In this document: positions 53,702 to 63,288 of the stretch, in pieces | Position numbering within the stretch: the stretch's first letter is position 1 | How the letters are laid out: the number at the start of each line of letters is the position of its first letter | Assembly: GCF_003614435.1 (NCBI RefSeq) | Contig: NZ_CP025547.1 | Coordinates: forward strand, 241,731 to 305,730 | From: Mycobacterium paragordonae | Lineage (GTDB): Bacteria; Actinomycetota; Actinomycetes; Mycobacteriales; Mycobacteriaceae | Length of the DNA: 64,000 bases | Direction of reading: 5' to 3' | The notes under the pieces: model-generated | Seen by the model: only the letters and a program-made list of their open reading frames with translations | Told to the model about the DNA's origin: nothing | The model's database searches: none | Program-made: the position numbers and the translations under genes

Positions 53702-54808
53702 GTGAAAGTCACCCGAACCGACATCCTGAGCCTGCTGGTCATTGGCACGCTGGTGTTATCGGGTTGTGGCAGCAAAACGAATACCTCCGCCCCGTCCTCA
53801 GGACCGTCAGCGAAAGTGGACTGCGGCGGGAAGGCGGAACTCAATGCCAGCGGCGCGACCGCACAGGCAAACGCGATACAACAATTCGTCAACGCCTACG
53901 CGCACGCGTGCCCTGGCTACACCCTGGACTACGAGGCGAACGGCTCTGGCGCCGGCGTCGAGCAGTTCATCAAGAGCGAAACGGATTTCGCCGGGTCTGG
54001 TGTGCCGTTGGACCCGGCCAGAGGTGAAACCAACAAGGCGGCGGCACGGTGCGCGTCCCCGGCCTGGGAACTGCCGGCACTGTTTCAGCCGATAGCGGTC
54101 ACTTACCACATCAACGGCGTGAGTTCGCTGAAGCTGGACGCGCCCACACTGGCCAAGATCTTCAACGGCACCATCAGCAAGTGGGACGACCCTGCAGTCA
54201 GGGCGCTCAATGCAGGCACCAGCCTGCCCTCATCCCCCATTCGGGTCATCTTCCGCAATGACGAGTCCAGTAGCTCGGCCAACTTCCAGCAATACCTTAT
54301 TGCCGCATCCAACGGCACCTGGGGCAAAGACGACGGAGAGACGTTTGAAGGGGGCGTCGGTACTGGCGCCGACGGAGACAATGGGGTGACGGCGGCCCTG
54401 CAGACTACCGACGGGTCGATCACCTACACAGCGTGGTCATTCGCGCTGGGTAAACAACTGAACGTCGCCCAGCTCATCACCTCAGCAGGTCCCGATCCCG
54501 TATCGATCACTCCCGAGTCAGTCGCCAAGACGATCGCAGGAGCCAGAATTGTGGGACAGGGCAATGATCTGGTGTTGGATACGTCATCTTTCGCCAAGCC
54601 GACACAGCCCGGCGCATACCCGATCGTAGAGCCAACGTATGAAATCGTCTGTTCGAAGTATCCGGAGTCCGCGACAGGCACCGCTGTCAGGGCATTTATG
54701 CAGGCGGTTATCGGTCCGGGACAAGAGGGCCTGGCGCAGTATGGATCCATCACACCGCCCAGCGGGCTCCAGGCGCGGCTGGCAACCGCGGTCAACGCTA
54801 TCTCTTAA
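53702..54808 (+). CDS. pstS2: Phosphate-binding lipoprotein PstS2
   Basis: This is a 368-residue periplasmic phosphate-binding lipoprotein, and its sequence closely follows M. tuberculosis PstS2 (Rv0932c). The lipoprotein signal is [14 protein letters not shown]. The phosphate-contact regions are [43 protein letters not shown] and the [17 protein letters not shown] loop. The C-terminus is [14 protein letters not shown]. The GTG at 53702 is preceded by AGAGGAG; a longer frame upstream would bury the signal peptide. pknD follows after 17 bp, as in M. tuberculosis. Confidence 0.95.
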   Translation: MKVTRTDILSLLVIGTLVLSGCGSKTNTSAPSSGPSAKVDCGGKAELNASGATAQANAIQQFVNAYAHACPGYTLDYEANGSGAGVEQFIKSETDFAGSGVPLDPARGETNKAAARCASPAWELPALFQPIAVTYHINGVSSLKLDAPTLAKIFNGTISKWDDPAVRALNAGTSLPSSPIRVIFRNDESSSSANFQQYLIAASNGTWGKDDGETFEGGVGTGADGDNGVTAALQTTDGSITYTAWSFALGKQLNVAQLITSAGPDPVSITPESVAKTIAGARIVGQGNDLVLDTSSFAKPTQPGAYPIVEPTYEIVCSKYPESATGTAVRAFMQAVIGPGQEGLAQYGSITPPSGLQARLATAVNAIS

Positions 54809-54825
54809 TCACATGAAGGAGTTCG

Positions 54826-56805
54826 ATGGCAGGTGTCGGTGAGCCCGGGCCGAGGACAGGCTCGCTTGTCGGGCCTTATCGGCTGATGCGACTGCTCGGC
54901 CGCGGCGGGATGGGCGAGGTCTATGAGGCCGAGGACACTCGTAAACGCCGGGTGGTGGCGCTGAAGTTGATCTCAGAGCAATTCTCGGCCGACCCGGTGT
55001 TTCGCGAGCGGATGCAGCGCGAGGCGGACGCCGCGGGACGGCTGACCGAACCGCATGTGGTCCCGATCCACGATTACGGCGAGATCGACGGGCAGCTGTA
55101 CCTGGACATGCGGCTGATAGACGGTATTTCTTTGCGCCGCATGTTGGCGGCCTACGGTCCGCTGATACCGGCGCGAGCGGTGGCCATCGTGCGGCAGGTC
55201 GCCGCCGCGCTGGACGCCGCACACGCCGGCGGGGTCACGCACCGCGACGTCAAACCGGAGAACATCATCATCGGCGTCGACGACTTCGCCTACCTGGTGG
55301 ACTTCGGCATCGCCCGTGCCGCAACCGATCCGGGGCTGACCCACACCGGAATGGCGCTGGGAACCTACAACTACATGGCTCCGGAGCGATTTTCCGGCGA
55401 CAAAGTTGACTTTCGCGCCGATATCTATTCGCTCGCATGTGTGTTGGCCGAGTGCTTGACCGGGTCACCTCCTTACCCCGGCAGCAGCATCGAGAGGGTG
55501 ATCGGCGCGCATCTCATGGAGCCCGCTCCGCGGCCCAGCCAACTGCGGCCGGGCATAGTTCCGGCGGGTCTCGACCAGGTGATCGCCAGAGGAATGGCAA
55601 AAAACCCCGAGGAACGTTTTCGCAGCGCCGGTGAACTGGCTGCGGCAGCCCACAACGCCCTGACGACAGCCGAGCAGAACCAGGCGGCCGCGATAGCGCA
55701 GCGCGGCGAACAAACGATCCTGTCGAGCGGTGCCGGCCCAGCCGCAGCCGACTCTGTCACCCAGGCCAGGCCGTGGTCAGCGATGTCAAGTTCGCCCGCG
55801 ACCCAGAGCGGGTGGGCACCGCCACCCGCCGACACTGCCAGCTGGCGCGGCCGACCCCATGTCCCACCCTTCGCCAGCCATACTGGCCCACCCGGCCTTG
55901 CCCCAACACCCGGGGAACGGGCGAAACCTCGACGCAGCCGCATGTGGGTCTTGATCGGCGCCGCCGCTCTAGTGGTGATCGTCGCCGTCATCGTCGCTGG
56001 ACATCTGCTCAAGCCCAAGCCGCAACCAGCGGCATCAGCGCCCGGGCAGACAGTGCTGCCGATGACCGGACTCGGCTTTGCCCTCTCCCCGGGCGGGGTC
56101 GCGCTGGACGATACCGGCAGCGTGTACATCACCAGCCAGAGCATGTACGGGCGGGTGGTCAAATTGGCTGCCGGATCGTCCACTCCGACCGTGCTGCCGT
56201 TTACCGGCCTTTACCAACCGCAGGGGCTAGCGGTAGACGCCAACGGCACCGTCTACGTCGCCGACTTCAACAACAGGGTGGTCAAGCTGGCTGCCGGATC
56301 CAGTACGCAAACCGTGCTGCCGTTCACCGGCTTGACGTACCCGCAGGGCGTGGGGGTCGATGCCACCGGCAACATATATGTCGCAGACCGCGGCAACAAC
56401 CGGGTGGTGAAGTTTGATCCCAGATCTGACACTCAGATTGATCTGCCGTTCACCGGCCTCAACCATCCAGATGGTGTCGCGATAGACCCGTCGGGGACCG
56501 TCTATGTCACCGACTCGGACAATGACAGGGTGCTGAAGCTCAACGCCGGCTCAAGCACTCCGACGGAGTTGCCCTTCACCGGACTTACCGCGCCCTCGGG
56601 TATCGCGGTAGACACCGCCGGCGCCGTCTATGTCACCGACCACGAGACCGGCAAAGTGGTCAAGCTGGATTCCGGATCGAGCGCTCCGAAGGTACTGCCG
56701 TTCGCTGGCGGCCATCCCGTGGGCGTGGCGGTCGACTCCTCCCGCAAGCAGGTATTCGTCGCCGACAACGGCAACGGCAGAGTGGTGCAGCTGGCAGCGA
56801 ATTAG
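54826..56805 (+). CDS. pknD: Serine/threonine protein kinase PknD
   Basis: This is a 659-residue transmembrane sensor kinase, almost the length of M. tuberculosis PknD (Rv0931c). The kinase domain covers residues 15-275: GRGGMGEVYEAED loop, catalytic HRDVKPENI, DFGIA and APERF. A Pro/Ala-rich linker follows, and the single membrane helix lies near residues 374-394 (WVLIGAAALVVIVAVIVAGH). The extracytoplasmic part is a six-bladed NHL beta-propeller with blades repeating as VLPFTGL-x-PQGLAVDANGTVYVAD. The known family role is osmotic and envelope signalling. It is paired with pstS2, probably in one operon. Confidence 0.96.
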   Translation: MAGVGEPGPRTGSLVGPYRLMRLLGRGGMGEVYEAEDTRKRRVVALKLISEQFSADPVFRERMQREADAAGRLTEPHVVPIHDYGEIDGQLYLDMRLIDGISLRRMLAAYGPLIPARAVAIVRQVAAALDAAHAGGVTHRDVKPENIIIGVDDFAYLVDFGIARAATDPGLTHTGMALGTYNYMAPERFSGDKVDFRADIYSLACVLAECLTGSPPYPGSSIERVIGAHLMEPAPRPSQLRPGIVPAGLDQVIARGMAKNPEERFRSAGELAAAAHNALTTAEQNQAAAIAQRGEQTILSSGAGPAAADSVTQARPWSAMSSSPATQSGWAPPPADTASWRGRPHVPPFASHTGPPGLAPTPGERAKPRRSRMWVLIGAAALVVIVAVIVAGHLLKPKPQPAASAPGQTVLPMTGLGFALSPGGVALDDTGSVYITSQSMYGRVVKLAAGSSTPTVLPFTGLYQPQGLAVDANGTVYVADFNNRVVKLAAGSSTQTVLPFTGLTYPQGVGVDATGNIYVADRGNNRVVKFDPRSDTQIDLPFTGLNHPDGVAIDPSGTVYVTDSDNDRVLKLNAGSSTPTELPFTGLTAPSGIAVDTAGAVYVTDHETGKVVKLDSGSSAPKVLPFAGGHPVGVAVDSSRKQVFVADNGNGRVVQLAAN

Positions 56806-56917
56806 CCGCGGTTCCCGCTATCCACTGCAGGATCGCCTGCTGGAAGTTCGCAACTATCCACCGATGGCGAATCCCTGAGCCGGCTCCGGGCGAACGCCGC
56901 GATCACAACGAAGTTCG

Positions 56918-57625
56918 CTATAGGGAGCCCAGAATTGTCTGCATCGTGGTGATCTCCTTCTGCTGGGTGTTGACAATCGACTGCGCCATCGCAGTAGCAG
57001 CAGAGTACTGACCTGACTTGATTTCGTTTTGAGCCATGCTGATCGCGCCCTGATGATGCTGAATCATTTGGTTGAGGAACAACTTGCCGGCGTCGACACC
57101 TTGCGCGTCTCGCAGGGCCTGCATGTCTTGGTCTGACATCATCCCGTCCATCCCGCCCATCCCGGGCATGCCGGGCATTCCGCTCTGGCTCGGCATCCCG
57201 GGCATCCCGCTCTGGCTCGGCATCCCGGGCATCCCGGGCATCCCAGGCATCGTGGACGAGGGAGCCATGCCGCCCGGGGTTGTCGGCTGTCCCCATTGGC
57301 TGAGCCACGTCTGTAGCTGTTGGATTTCCGGTCCTTGCGCCGCCTTGATCTGGTTGGCCAGGTCGATCACGCGAGGATCAATGCCTTGCTTGCCAAGGAT
57401 GATGTCGCTCATCTGGATGGCTTGCTGATGATGGGGAATCATGTGCTGGGCGAACATGACGTCGTGATCATTGTGCGCCTGGGCACCCGCCGGCGAACTC
57501 GATACGCTCGATGAGCCGGCCGGCGTCGTACCAGAACCGGCCTGGTTGCCGGAGCCGCCGCATGCGGTCAAGGTCAGTAACGCTATGACCGCAGCCGCGG
57601 AGGCCGTCAGCGATCGTTGCACCAT
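56918..57625 (-). CDS. DUF305 lipoprotein with Met-rich insert
   Basis: This is a 235-residue lipoprotein (signal VIALLTLTACGG) of the DUF305 family, ferritin-like helical proteins often encoded beside copper genes. Both repeats of the domain are present: MFAQHMIPHHQQAIQMSDI and FLNQMIQHHQGAISMAQNE. Between them lies a methionine-rich linker with repeated GMPGMP and SQSGMPGMP, a likely Cu(I)-binding strand. A near-consensus copper-type palindrome lies 46 bp upstream of its ATG (57671-57685). It probably sequesters copper in the periplasm. Confidence 0.93.
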   Translation of the reverse strand: MVQRSLTASAAAVIALLTLTACGGSGNQAGSGTTPAGSSSVSSSPAGAQAHNDHDVMFAQHMIPHHQQAIQMSDIILGKQGIDPRVIDLANQIKAAQGPEIQQLQTWLSQWGQPTTPGGMAPSSTMPGMPGMPGMPSQSGMPGMPSQSGMPGMPGMGGMDGMMSDQDMQALRDAQGVDAGKLFLNQMIQHHQGAISMAQNEIKSGQYSAATAMAQSIVNTQQKEITTMQTILGSL

Positions 57626-57670
57626 CAGGGATGACTTCCTTTCGAGAATTAAGAGCGAGTCGTTTCTATA

Positions 57671-57685
57671 TACCTAATACGGGTA
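57671..57685. promoter_or_regulatory. Near-consensus copper-type operator (site 7)
   Basis: TACCT-aatac-GGGTA, one mismatch from TACCC-N5-GGGTA. It lies between the divergent DUF305 and methyltransferase genes and could serve both. Confidence 0.5.
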
Positions 57686-57802
57686 GACGGTAGCAGGCAC
57701 GGTAAGCGCCCCTGCGGCCAAGGAGGTCTTAATGCAACCAGTACCGAATCTGCGCCCCGCCGCGATCGACGTTCCGACGGCATTTCGCCAAGGGCGTACG
57801 AA

Positions 57803-58390
57803 ATGTTGTCGGACGCTTGGTATTTCGGCCAGCGGTCCCGTATATGGGACCATCTCGTCGCAGCATCCGGCGCTCGGCCACGTCAAAAGGTACTCGAAAT
57901 CGGTTGCGGCACGGGGTATTTTGCTCGCCGAATCGCTCCGGTTGTGGGTCCTTCGGGACTGGTGGTGGGAATCGATCCGTCACCTCCGTTCCTAGACTAT
58001 GCGGCGGCACACGCGCCGCCCAACTGCACGTTTTACCCAGCGCGAGCTCAGAATCTGCCCTTCGCCGATGCGTCGTTCGACGTGGTCGTTTCAAGTTTGA
58101 CCTTCCACCACATTGCGCCGGAGCATCGTGTCGCGGGGATACAGGAGGCGCTCCGGGTTTTGCGGCCGGGCGGACGGGCGTGCATCGCTGATGTCTGTCC
58201 ACCGCGGACCCGACTGCTCGAGCGTGTTGTCAGCGCGGCGCATGGCCGAGCGGAGATGCACGACCTCTTCAACAGCCTTCGCGCGATGATGGCCGAGACG
58301 GGATTTTCCACCGTGGCAACCGGTCGTGTGTCGCGACTGTGCTACGTCACGGCCGAATGCCCCCGTGATCTGACCGCCCCCTCCGCTTGA
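57803..58390 (+). CDS. Class I SAM-dependent methyltransferase, probably 5'-frameshifted
   Basis: This is a methyltransferase_11-type protein of 195 residues from the ATG at 57803: VLEIGCGTGYFARRIAP (SAM loop), GIDPSPPFLDYAA, ARAQNLPFADASFDVVVSSL and RVLRPGGRACIADV. The best ribosome site (AAGGAGGTCTTA) precedes an ATG at 57732 in another frame, which encodes MQPVPNLRPAAIDVPTAFRQ. The two frames would join at RQG-AYEMLSDAWYF if one G were restored in the GGG at 57792-57794. Either the gene carries a 1-bp deletion (real or assembly error), or translation starts at 57803. Substrate is unknown. It is divergent from the DUF305 gene. Confidence 0.8.
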   Translation: MLSDAWYFGQRSRIWDHLVAASGARPRQKVLEIGCGTGYFARRIAPVVGPSGLVVGIDPSPPFLDYAAAHAPPNCTFYPARAQNLPFADASFDVVVSSLTFHHIAPEHRVAGIQEALRVLRPGGRACIADVCPPRTRLLERVVSAAHGRAEMHDLFNSLRAMMAETGFSTVATGRVSRLCYVTAECPRDLTAPSA

Positions 58391-58433
58391 ACTCTGGTCT
58401 CGGCTCGAGGGCCGATGCTCGAGGGTCAGGGGA

Positions 58434-58712
58434 TCAGTGTCGCCCGCCACCGTTTCCACCGCCGCCATTGCCGCCGCCACCATGTCCTCCTTCACCATGT
58501 CCGCCGCCGCCGTTGAATGAGTCGTGGCAGTGCCGCCAGTCCCAGTTCGATCCCCACATGGGATTCCAATAGGCCCCGGGGCACCACTGATCAGTCGGCA
58601 TCGGTCCCGGTTGTGCCTCGGCGCTGGCGGTGCTGACCAATCCACCCGCGCCCAAGCTCGTCGTGACTGCGACGGCAGCAGCAGCAATCGCCATCCTTCG
58701 CTTCATCATCAA
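58434..58712 (-). CDS. small secreted protein with Trp/Asn-rich core and Gly/His tail
   Basis: This is a 92-residue exported protein. The signal peptide is AIAAAAVAVTTSLGAGGLVS, followed by TASAEA. The mature core GAYWNPMWGSNWDWRHCHD with two cysteines (WCPG and RHCHD) belongs to a short secreted mycobacterial type seen beside metal genes. The tail is an almost pure Gly repeat with interspersed His (GGHGEGGHGGGG) that might bind metal ions. It is convergent with the methyltransferase. Function unknown. Confidence 0.75.
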   Translation of the reverse strand: MMMKRRMAIAAAAVAVTTSLGAGGLVSTASAEAQPGPMPTDQWCPGAYWNPMWGSNWDWRHCHDSFNGGGGHGEGGHGGGGNGGGGNGGGRH

Positions 58713-58847
58713 GCGTTACCCACATAGTGGCCGGCGAAACATCGGCGCGGTCCCCAACCAGATGCCCGGCCGGGCCGTGACACCGGGATTAGGTCCGGAC
58801 CCCGGATGCCCCGTCAGGGCACCGACGCGCCCACGTGAATTTGCGGG

Positions 58848-60098
58848 TCATGTGCACATGCCTGGCGGCAGCGCCGCCTCGAGGGCTGTCAAGGTCGGTG
58901 CCAGAACCGGTAGTTCGGGCAGGTGGCCCGCCGTGGAGCGGGGATCTTTCAGACCTGACGACGTAGACAGCAAAACGACGCTCTCGTCAGCATCGATCCA
59001 ACGTCGGGAAGCGAGCTGTTGAGCGGCAAGTACCGCCAACACGGAGGCGCCTTCTGCGTAAACGCCCTCAGCGGAGGCCAATTCGAGCTGCATACGGACA
59101 ATCGCGTCGTCGCTCGGTTCTGCTACGGCGGTCCCCTGGGTGGCCCGGATCGCCTCCAAGCCTTGATAGGTGGCTACCCGCGCGGCGACCGAGAACGCGA
59201 CGGACGGACGAGTGGGCACCGTTGGCTGATGCCCCGGTGGGGCGTGGAGCCCGTGCGCGTAGGCTCCAAACGGATCGACCGCGACCAACCGGGGCATGCG
59301 GGTGGCCAGGCCGAGAGCGATCAGGTCGGCAAAACCCCGGCGAATTCCAGACAGTCCGTCCCCGTAGGCGGTCGGGACGACGACCACGTCGGGCGGCTCT
59401 CCGAGTTGTCCCCACAGCTCATAGGCGATCGTCTTGTATCCTTCCACCCCGAACGGGTTGGAACCGATCGGCGGCGTCACTGCCCCGGAGATCGGGGTCC
59501 AGCCGAACGCCTCGACCGCTTGGCGCAGTACCGACCACCGGTCCGGGCCTTTCTCGTACGCGACGAGGCGAGCGCCATAGGCTCGGATGAGAATGCTCAT
59601 CTCGCGGGGTATCGATGACACCGTGAGGACGACGCACCGAAGCCCTGCTGCGGCTGCGTAGGCGGCCACTGCCGCGCCGTGGTTTCCCGTCGATGAGACG
59701 ATGACGGTCGATGCTCCCGACGCCGCTGCCTTGGTGACGGCCGCGGCGGCCAGCCTGTCTTTGAATGACCACGTCGGATTGTGGGCTTCGTCTTTGAGCA
59801 GAAGCCCGTGTAGTCCAAGCCGGGGCCCTAGCCGTTTCAACGGAACGAGGGGCGTCTGACCTTCGCCCAAGGTCACCGGAGAGTCCCCTGGCGCCAGTGG
59901 CAGCAGATCGCGGTATCCGAAGATTCCTGCCTGCGACGCCTTCCACGGCAGAGGGCCGGCCTTGATCGCATAGACCGGGGTCAGATTCACTCCGATGCCA
60001 ACGCGTGCGCAATTCGAACAGCCGAAGGCGGCTCTATCTTCCGGTGCTTCCTCGCCACAGCGGGGGCAACGGAGCAATCCGAGATACCGGGCGTTCAT
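58848..60098 (-). CDS. Threonine-synthase-like PLP enzyme with zinc ribbon
   Basis: This is a 416-residue PLP-dependent enzyme of fold-type II related to threonine synthase. The N-terminus has a zinc-ribbon (CPRCGEEA, then CSNCARVG). The PLP lysine lies in HNPTWSFKDRLAAAAV and the phosphate loop in SSTGNHGAAVAAYAAAAGLR. A second active-site loop is PTAYGDGLSGIRRG. The usual threonine synthase lies elsewhere in mycobacteria with homoserine genes, so this copy may use another O-activated amino acid. The CopA gene is only 35 bp upstream on the same strand, so it may be cotranscribed with the copper-export genes. Confidence 0.88.
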   Translation of the reverse strand: MNARYLGLLRCPRCGEEAPEDRAAFGCSNCARVGIGVNLTPVYAIKAGPLPWKASQAGIFGYRDLLPLAPGDSPVTLGEGQTPLVPLKRLGPRLGLHGLLLKDEAHNPTWSFKDRLAAAAVTKAAASGASTVIVSSTGNHGAAVAAYAAAAGLRCVVLTVSSIPREMSILIRAYGARLVAYEKGPDRWSVLRQAVEAFGWTPISGAVTPPIGSNPFGVEGYKTIAYELWGQLGEPPDVVVVPTAYGDGLSGIRRGFADLIALGLATRMPRLVAVDPFGAYAHGLHAPPGHQPTVPTRPSVAFSVAARVATYQGLEAIRATQGTAVAEPSDDAIVRMQLELASAEGVYAEGASVLAVLAAQQLASRRWIDADESVVLLSTSSGLKDPRSTAGHLPELPVLAPTLTALEAALPPGMCT

Positions 60099-60133
60099 GT
60101 CGGGGTCGGCTGTTCGGCGTCAGCTCTGTCGTA

Positions 60134-62383
60134 TCAGTTCGGTTTGAAGGTGCGGAGCCGGAGGCTGTTGGTCAGCACGAATACCGAGGAGAACGCCATA
60201 GCCGCACCCGCCAGCATGGGGTTGAGCAGGCCGGCGGCTGCCAGCGGCAAAGCGGCGATGTTGTAGGCGAATGCCCAGAACAGGTTGCCTTTGATCGTCG
60301 CCAACGTCTTACGCGAGAGCTCGATGGCGGCGGGCACCGAGCGCAGGTCTCCGCTGACCAGTGTCAGATCGCTGGCCTCGATCGCGACGTCGGTGCCGGT
60401 CCCCATCGCAAGCCCCAAATCGGCCTGCGCCAGGGCCGCGGCGTCGTTGACACCGTCACCGACCATGGCCACCACTTTGCCCTCGGCCTGCAGCCGCCGT
60501 ACAACTTCCATCTTGTCCTGCGGCAGCACTTCGGCGATGACCTGGTCGATGCCCACCTGCCCGGCGATCGCACGGGCCGCGTCCGTGTTGTCGCCAGTCA
60601 GCATGATCGGGGTCAAACCCAGCGCTCGCAGCCGCTCGACGGCCTCGTGCGACGTCGGCTTGACCGAATCCGCCACCACCAGGATTCCCCTGGCCGTGTC
60701 ATCCCAGCTGACCACGACCGCGGTCTTGCCTTCCGACTCGGCCTGACCCAACGACCCGGTGAGGCTGTCCGGTAGCTGCTGCGAGCGATCCGCCAGGAGT
60801 CGCCGGCCCACTGTCATAGCGTGACCCTCGACGATTCCCTGCACGCCCAACCCTTCCCGGTTGGCGAAACCCTCGACGCTGGGTAACTGGCCGATTTTCT
60901 CACGGGCTGCCCGGGCGATCGCCCTGCCGATCGGGTGCTCAGAAGAGTCCTCCAGCGCGCCCGCCAACCGCAGCACCTCAGCGGGTTGTTCATCGCGCGC
61001 AGCGATCACATCCAGCAGGGCCATGTTGCCGGTGGTGACGGTACCGGTCTTGTCGAGCACGATGGTGTCGATTCGCCGTGTCGACTCCAGCACCTCGGGT
61101 CCCTTGATCAAAATCCCGAGTTGGGCCCCACGGCCGGTGCCGACCATCAAGGCGGTCGGCGTGGCCAGACCCAGGGCACACGGGCATGCGATGATCAGCA
61201 CCGCCACCGCCGCAGTGAAAGCTGCGGCGATGGATCCGGTTGTCACGATCCAGAACCCAAGTGTCGCCAGCGACAGCGCAATCACGATCGGCACGAAGAT
61301 CCCCGATATGCGATCCGCCAACCGCTGCGCCTGCGCTTTGCCCGATTGCGCCTCTTCGACCAGCCTCGCCATCTGCGCTAACTGAGTATCTGCACCGATC
61401 CGGTTGGCGCGCACCACTATTCGTCCGCCGACGTTGACGGTGGCGCCCACTACCTGATCTCCGGGGCTTACTTCAACCGGCACCGACTCCCCGGTGAGCA
61501 TGGAGGCATCCACCGCCGAGGAGCCCTCGATCACCAGGCCATCGGTAGCCACCTTCTCACCAGGGCGCACCACGAATTCGTCACCAACAGCGAGCTGCTC
61601 AATCGGGATGCGGTGCTCGACACCGTCTCTGCGCACCGCGACCACCTTGGCGCCGAGCTCTAGCAGCGCCCGCAGCGCCGCACCGGCCCGCCGCTTGGAG
61701 CGGACCTCGAAAAACCGGCCGGCAAGGATGAAGGTGGTGACGCCTGCGGCGGCCTCCAGATAAATGTTGCTGGTGCCATCGCTACGGGAGATCGTCAGCT
61801 CGAATTGGTGCCTCATGCCCGCCATACCGGCCGTGCCCCAGAACAACGCGTAGACCGACCAACCCAAGGCGGCGATCGTGCCCATCGAGATCAGGGTGTC
61901 CATGGTGGCGGTGCGATGCCGCAAATTCACCCAGGCGGCCTTGTGGAATGGCAGACCTCCCCACACCACCACCGGCGCGGCCAGCGTCAGCGAGAGCCAC
62001 TGCCAATTGGCGAACTGCAGGGCGGGCACCATGGCCATCGCAAGCACCGGCACGGTCAACACCAGTGAAACCAGCAGCCGTTGCCTTATCGCCGCCGCCG
62101 GATCGGTTTCTGCGACCGGCGGGGAAGCCTCGTGGTTCATAGCCGCTGAACCCTGACTGGCCGCTTCCGCGGTATAGCCCGCCTGCGCCACCGTCGCCAC
62201 CAACTGATCGGGTGCGACGTCGCCGACGTAGTCGACGTGAGCCCGCTCGGTGGCATAGTTGACCGAAGCGCTGACACCGTCGATCTTGTTGAGCTTCTTC
62301 TCAATCCGAGCCGCGCACGACGCACACGTCATCCCACCGATCCGCAGCTCAAGATGACGGGTGGTTTCCGTGGCGGAGTCCAT
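60134..62383 (-). CDS. copA: Copper-exporting P1B-type ATPase
   Basis: This is a 749-residue P1B-1 ATPase. The N-terminal heavy-metal domain carries GMTCASC (residue 17). Eight helices are present with the ion motif [15 protein letters not shown] in helix 6. The phosphorylation site is [11 protein letters not shown], the TGES dephosphorylation loop reads [10 protein letters not shown], and the nucleotide pocket is [10 protein letters not shown] (HP). Hinge motif [16 protein letters not shown] and the C-terminal helix pair [16 protein letters not shown] with Met and Ser complete the Cu(I) path. It lies 42 bp downstream of copZ and thus under the copper operator at 62679. The M. tuberculosis counterparts are CtpA/B/V; I did not decide which is the orthologue. 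Confidence 0.96.
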   Translation of the reverse strand: MDSATETTRHLELRIGGMTCASCAARIEKKLNKIDGVSASVNYATERAHVDYVGDVAPDQLVATVAQAGYTAEAASQGSAAMNHEASPPVAETDPAAAIRQRLLVSLVLTVPVLAMAMVPALQFANWQWLSLTLAAPVVVWGGLPFHKAAWVNLRHRTATMDTLISMGTIAALGWSVYALFWGTAGMAGMRHQFELTISRSDGTSNIYLEAAAGVTTFILAGRFFEVRSKRRAGAALRALLELGAKVVAVRRDGVEHRIPIEQLAVGDEFVVRPGEKVATDGLVIEGSSAVDASMLTGESVPVEVSPGDQVVGATVNVGGRIVVRANRIGADTQLAQMARLVEEAQSGKAQAQRLADRISGIFVPIVIALSLATLGFWIVTTGSIAAAFTAAVAVLIIACPCALGLATPTALMVGTGRGAQLGILIKGPEVLESTRRIDTIVLDKTGTVTTGNMALLDVIAARDEQPAEVLRLAGALEDSSEHPIGRAIARAAREKIGQLPSVEGFANREGLGVQGIVEGHAMTVGRRLLADRSQQLPDSLTGSLGQAESEGKTAVVVSWDDTARGILVVADSVKPTSHEAVERLRALGLTPIMLTGDNTDAARAIAGQVGIDQVIAEVLPQDKMEVVRRLQAEGKVVAMVGDGVNDAAALAQADLGLAMGTGTDVAIEASDLTLVSGDLRSVPAAIELSRKTLATIKGNLFWAFAYNIAALPLAAAGLLNPMLAGAAMAFSSVFVLTNSLRLRTFKPN

Positions 62384-62425
62384 GATTTTCCTTCAGTTGA
62401 ATCAGTTGAAGTGGTACGGGCTGTT

Positions 62426-62632
62426 TCAGCGGACCAGCTGATAGCCGGCCTCTTCCACCGCGTTCTTGACCGCATCAAGCTCGATCACGCCATCGCTGTC
62501 GATGGTCACTTTGCCGCTGCCGAGCTCCACGTCCACTGCCGTGACATCAGGGATATTGCCGACTCCCTCACGGACAGAAGAAACGCAGTGCCCGCAGGTC
62601 ATCCCAGAAACGGTGACGGTCAAGGTGCTCAT
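62426..62632 (-). CDS. copZ: CopZ-like copper chaperone
   Basis: This is a 68-residue heavy-metal-associated (HMA) protein with the metal site GMTCGHC near the N-terminus and the typical beta-alpha-beta core VTAVDVELGSGKVTIDSDG. The start MSTLTVTVSG at 62632 gives the exact size of CopZ proteins. A longer upstream frame crosses the operator and is rejected. It delivers Cu(I) to the CopA ATPase encoded next. The operator at 62679 lies 46 bp before the ATG. Confidence 0.93.
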   Translation of the reverse strand: MSTLTVTVSGMTCGHCVSSVREGVGNIPDVTAVDVELGSGKVTIDSDGVIELDAVKNAVEEAGYQLVR

Positions 62633-62678
62633 CCCGCTCTCCAATCTGTAGCTAACGCTTGGTAATCTCTGTCTACCA

Positions 62679-62693
62679 TACCCCCCTAGGGTA
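62679..62693. promoter_or_regulatory. RicR-like copper operator (site 8)
   Basis: TACCC-cccta-GGGTA. On the minus strand the right half reads GGGTATGGTAGACAG, in which TATGGT fits a mycobacterial -10 hexamer (TANNNT). It controls copZ-copA and perhaps the PLP gene beyond. Confidence 0.83.
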
Positions 62694-62762
62694 ATCAACA
62701 GTTGATCAAGACGTGCGGCCCGGCTTGCTCCCCAAATCGGTGTCGTGGCTGTGGCATGCGGT

Positions 62763-62824
62763 AGAACTATCGAATACCCGGTTTTACCGCCCGAGAACTA
62801 TCGAATACCCGGTTTTACCGCCCG
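62763..62824. repeat. Perfect tandem duplication, 2 x 31 bp
   Basis: The 31-bp unit beginning AGAACTATCGAATACCCGG occurs twice head to tail (62763-62793 and 62794-62824) without mismatch. It lies 40 bp upstream of the gene at 62865, so it may be a duplicated regulatory site. Confidence 0.9.
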
Positions 62825-62864
62825 CATACATGCACCATCGACCCGGCTACGAAGGGACCAGCAG

Positions 62865-63275
62865 ATGCCGGTAGGCAAGTCCGATACCGTGACCGCGCCC
62901 GCAACGCCATTCGCGACAGGGACCATCGACCGCTCACTTCACCTGATCATCAACGCAATCGAGTCCAACCCACACACACCCGGCGCAGACGTCGATGTGA
63001 CTCTGCACCTGCCAGGAGGAACTGTGACGGGTGTCATCGAGCCCTGCTGGCATTTCGACCAGAAGGTTCTTGGCTACCTTCAGACGGTCGGTGCGGACCA
63101 CAGCCGACAGACCTTGACCGACGGCAACTGTCCGAACTGCCCCAATGGTGGCGAACTTCACGAGTACATGCACCTATCGCGGGTTACCTACCGCCGCAGC
63201 GGCGGCGAAGTGTATTCACACGACCAGCTCCGCGTGCGGATGTCTGACATCTCGTCCTGGGCCTTCGGTCGTTAG
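62865..63275 (+). CDS. hypothetical protein with CxxC motif
   Basis: This is a 136-residue soluble protein. It starts at ATG 62865 (GAAGGGACCAGCAG upstream); the open frame before it passes through the 31-bp repeats and is non-coding in character. The beta-rich middle is DVDVTLHLPGGTVTGVIEPC, and a metal-site-like NCPNCPNGGELHEYMHL follows near residue 90. I do not recognise the family. It is convergent with the LOG-family gene. Confidence 0.75.
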   Translation: MPVGKSDTVTAPATPFATGTIDRSLHLIINAIESNPHTPGADVDVTLHLPGGTVTGVIEPCWHFDQKVLGYLQTVGADHSRQTLTDGNCPNCPNGGELHEYMHLSRVTYRRSGGEVYSHDQLRVRMSDISSWAFGR

Positions 63276-63288
63276 CGCCGACATCCCC

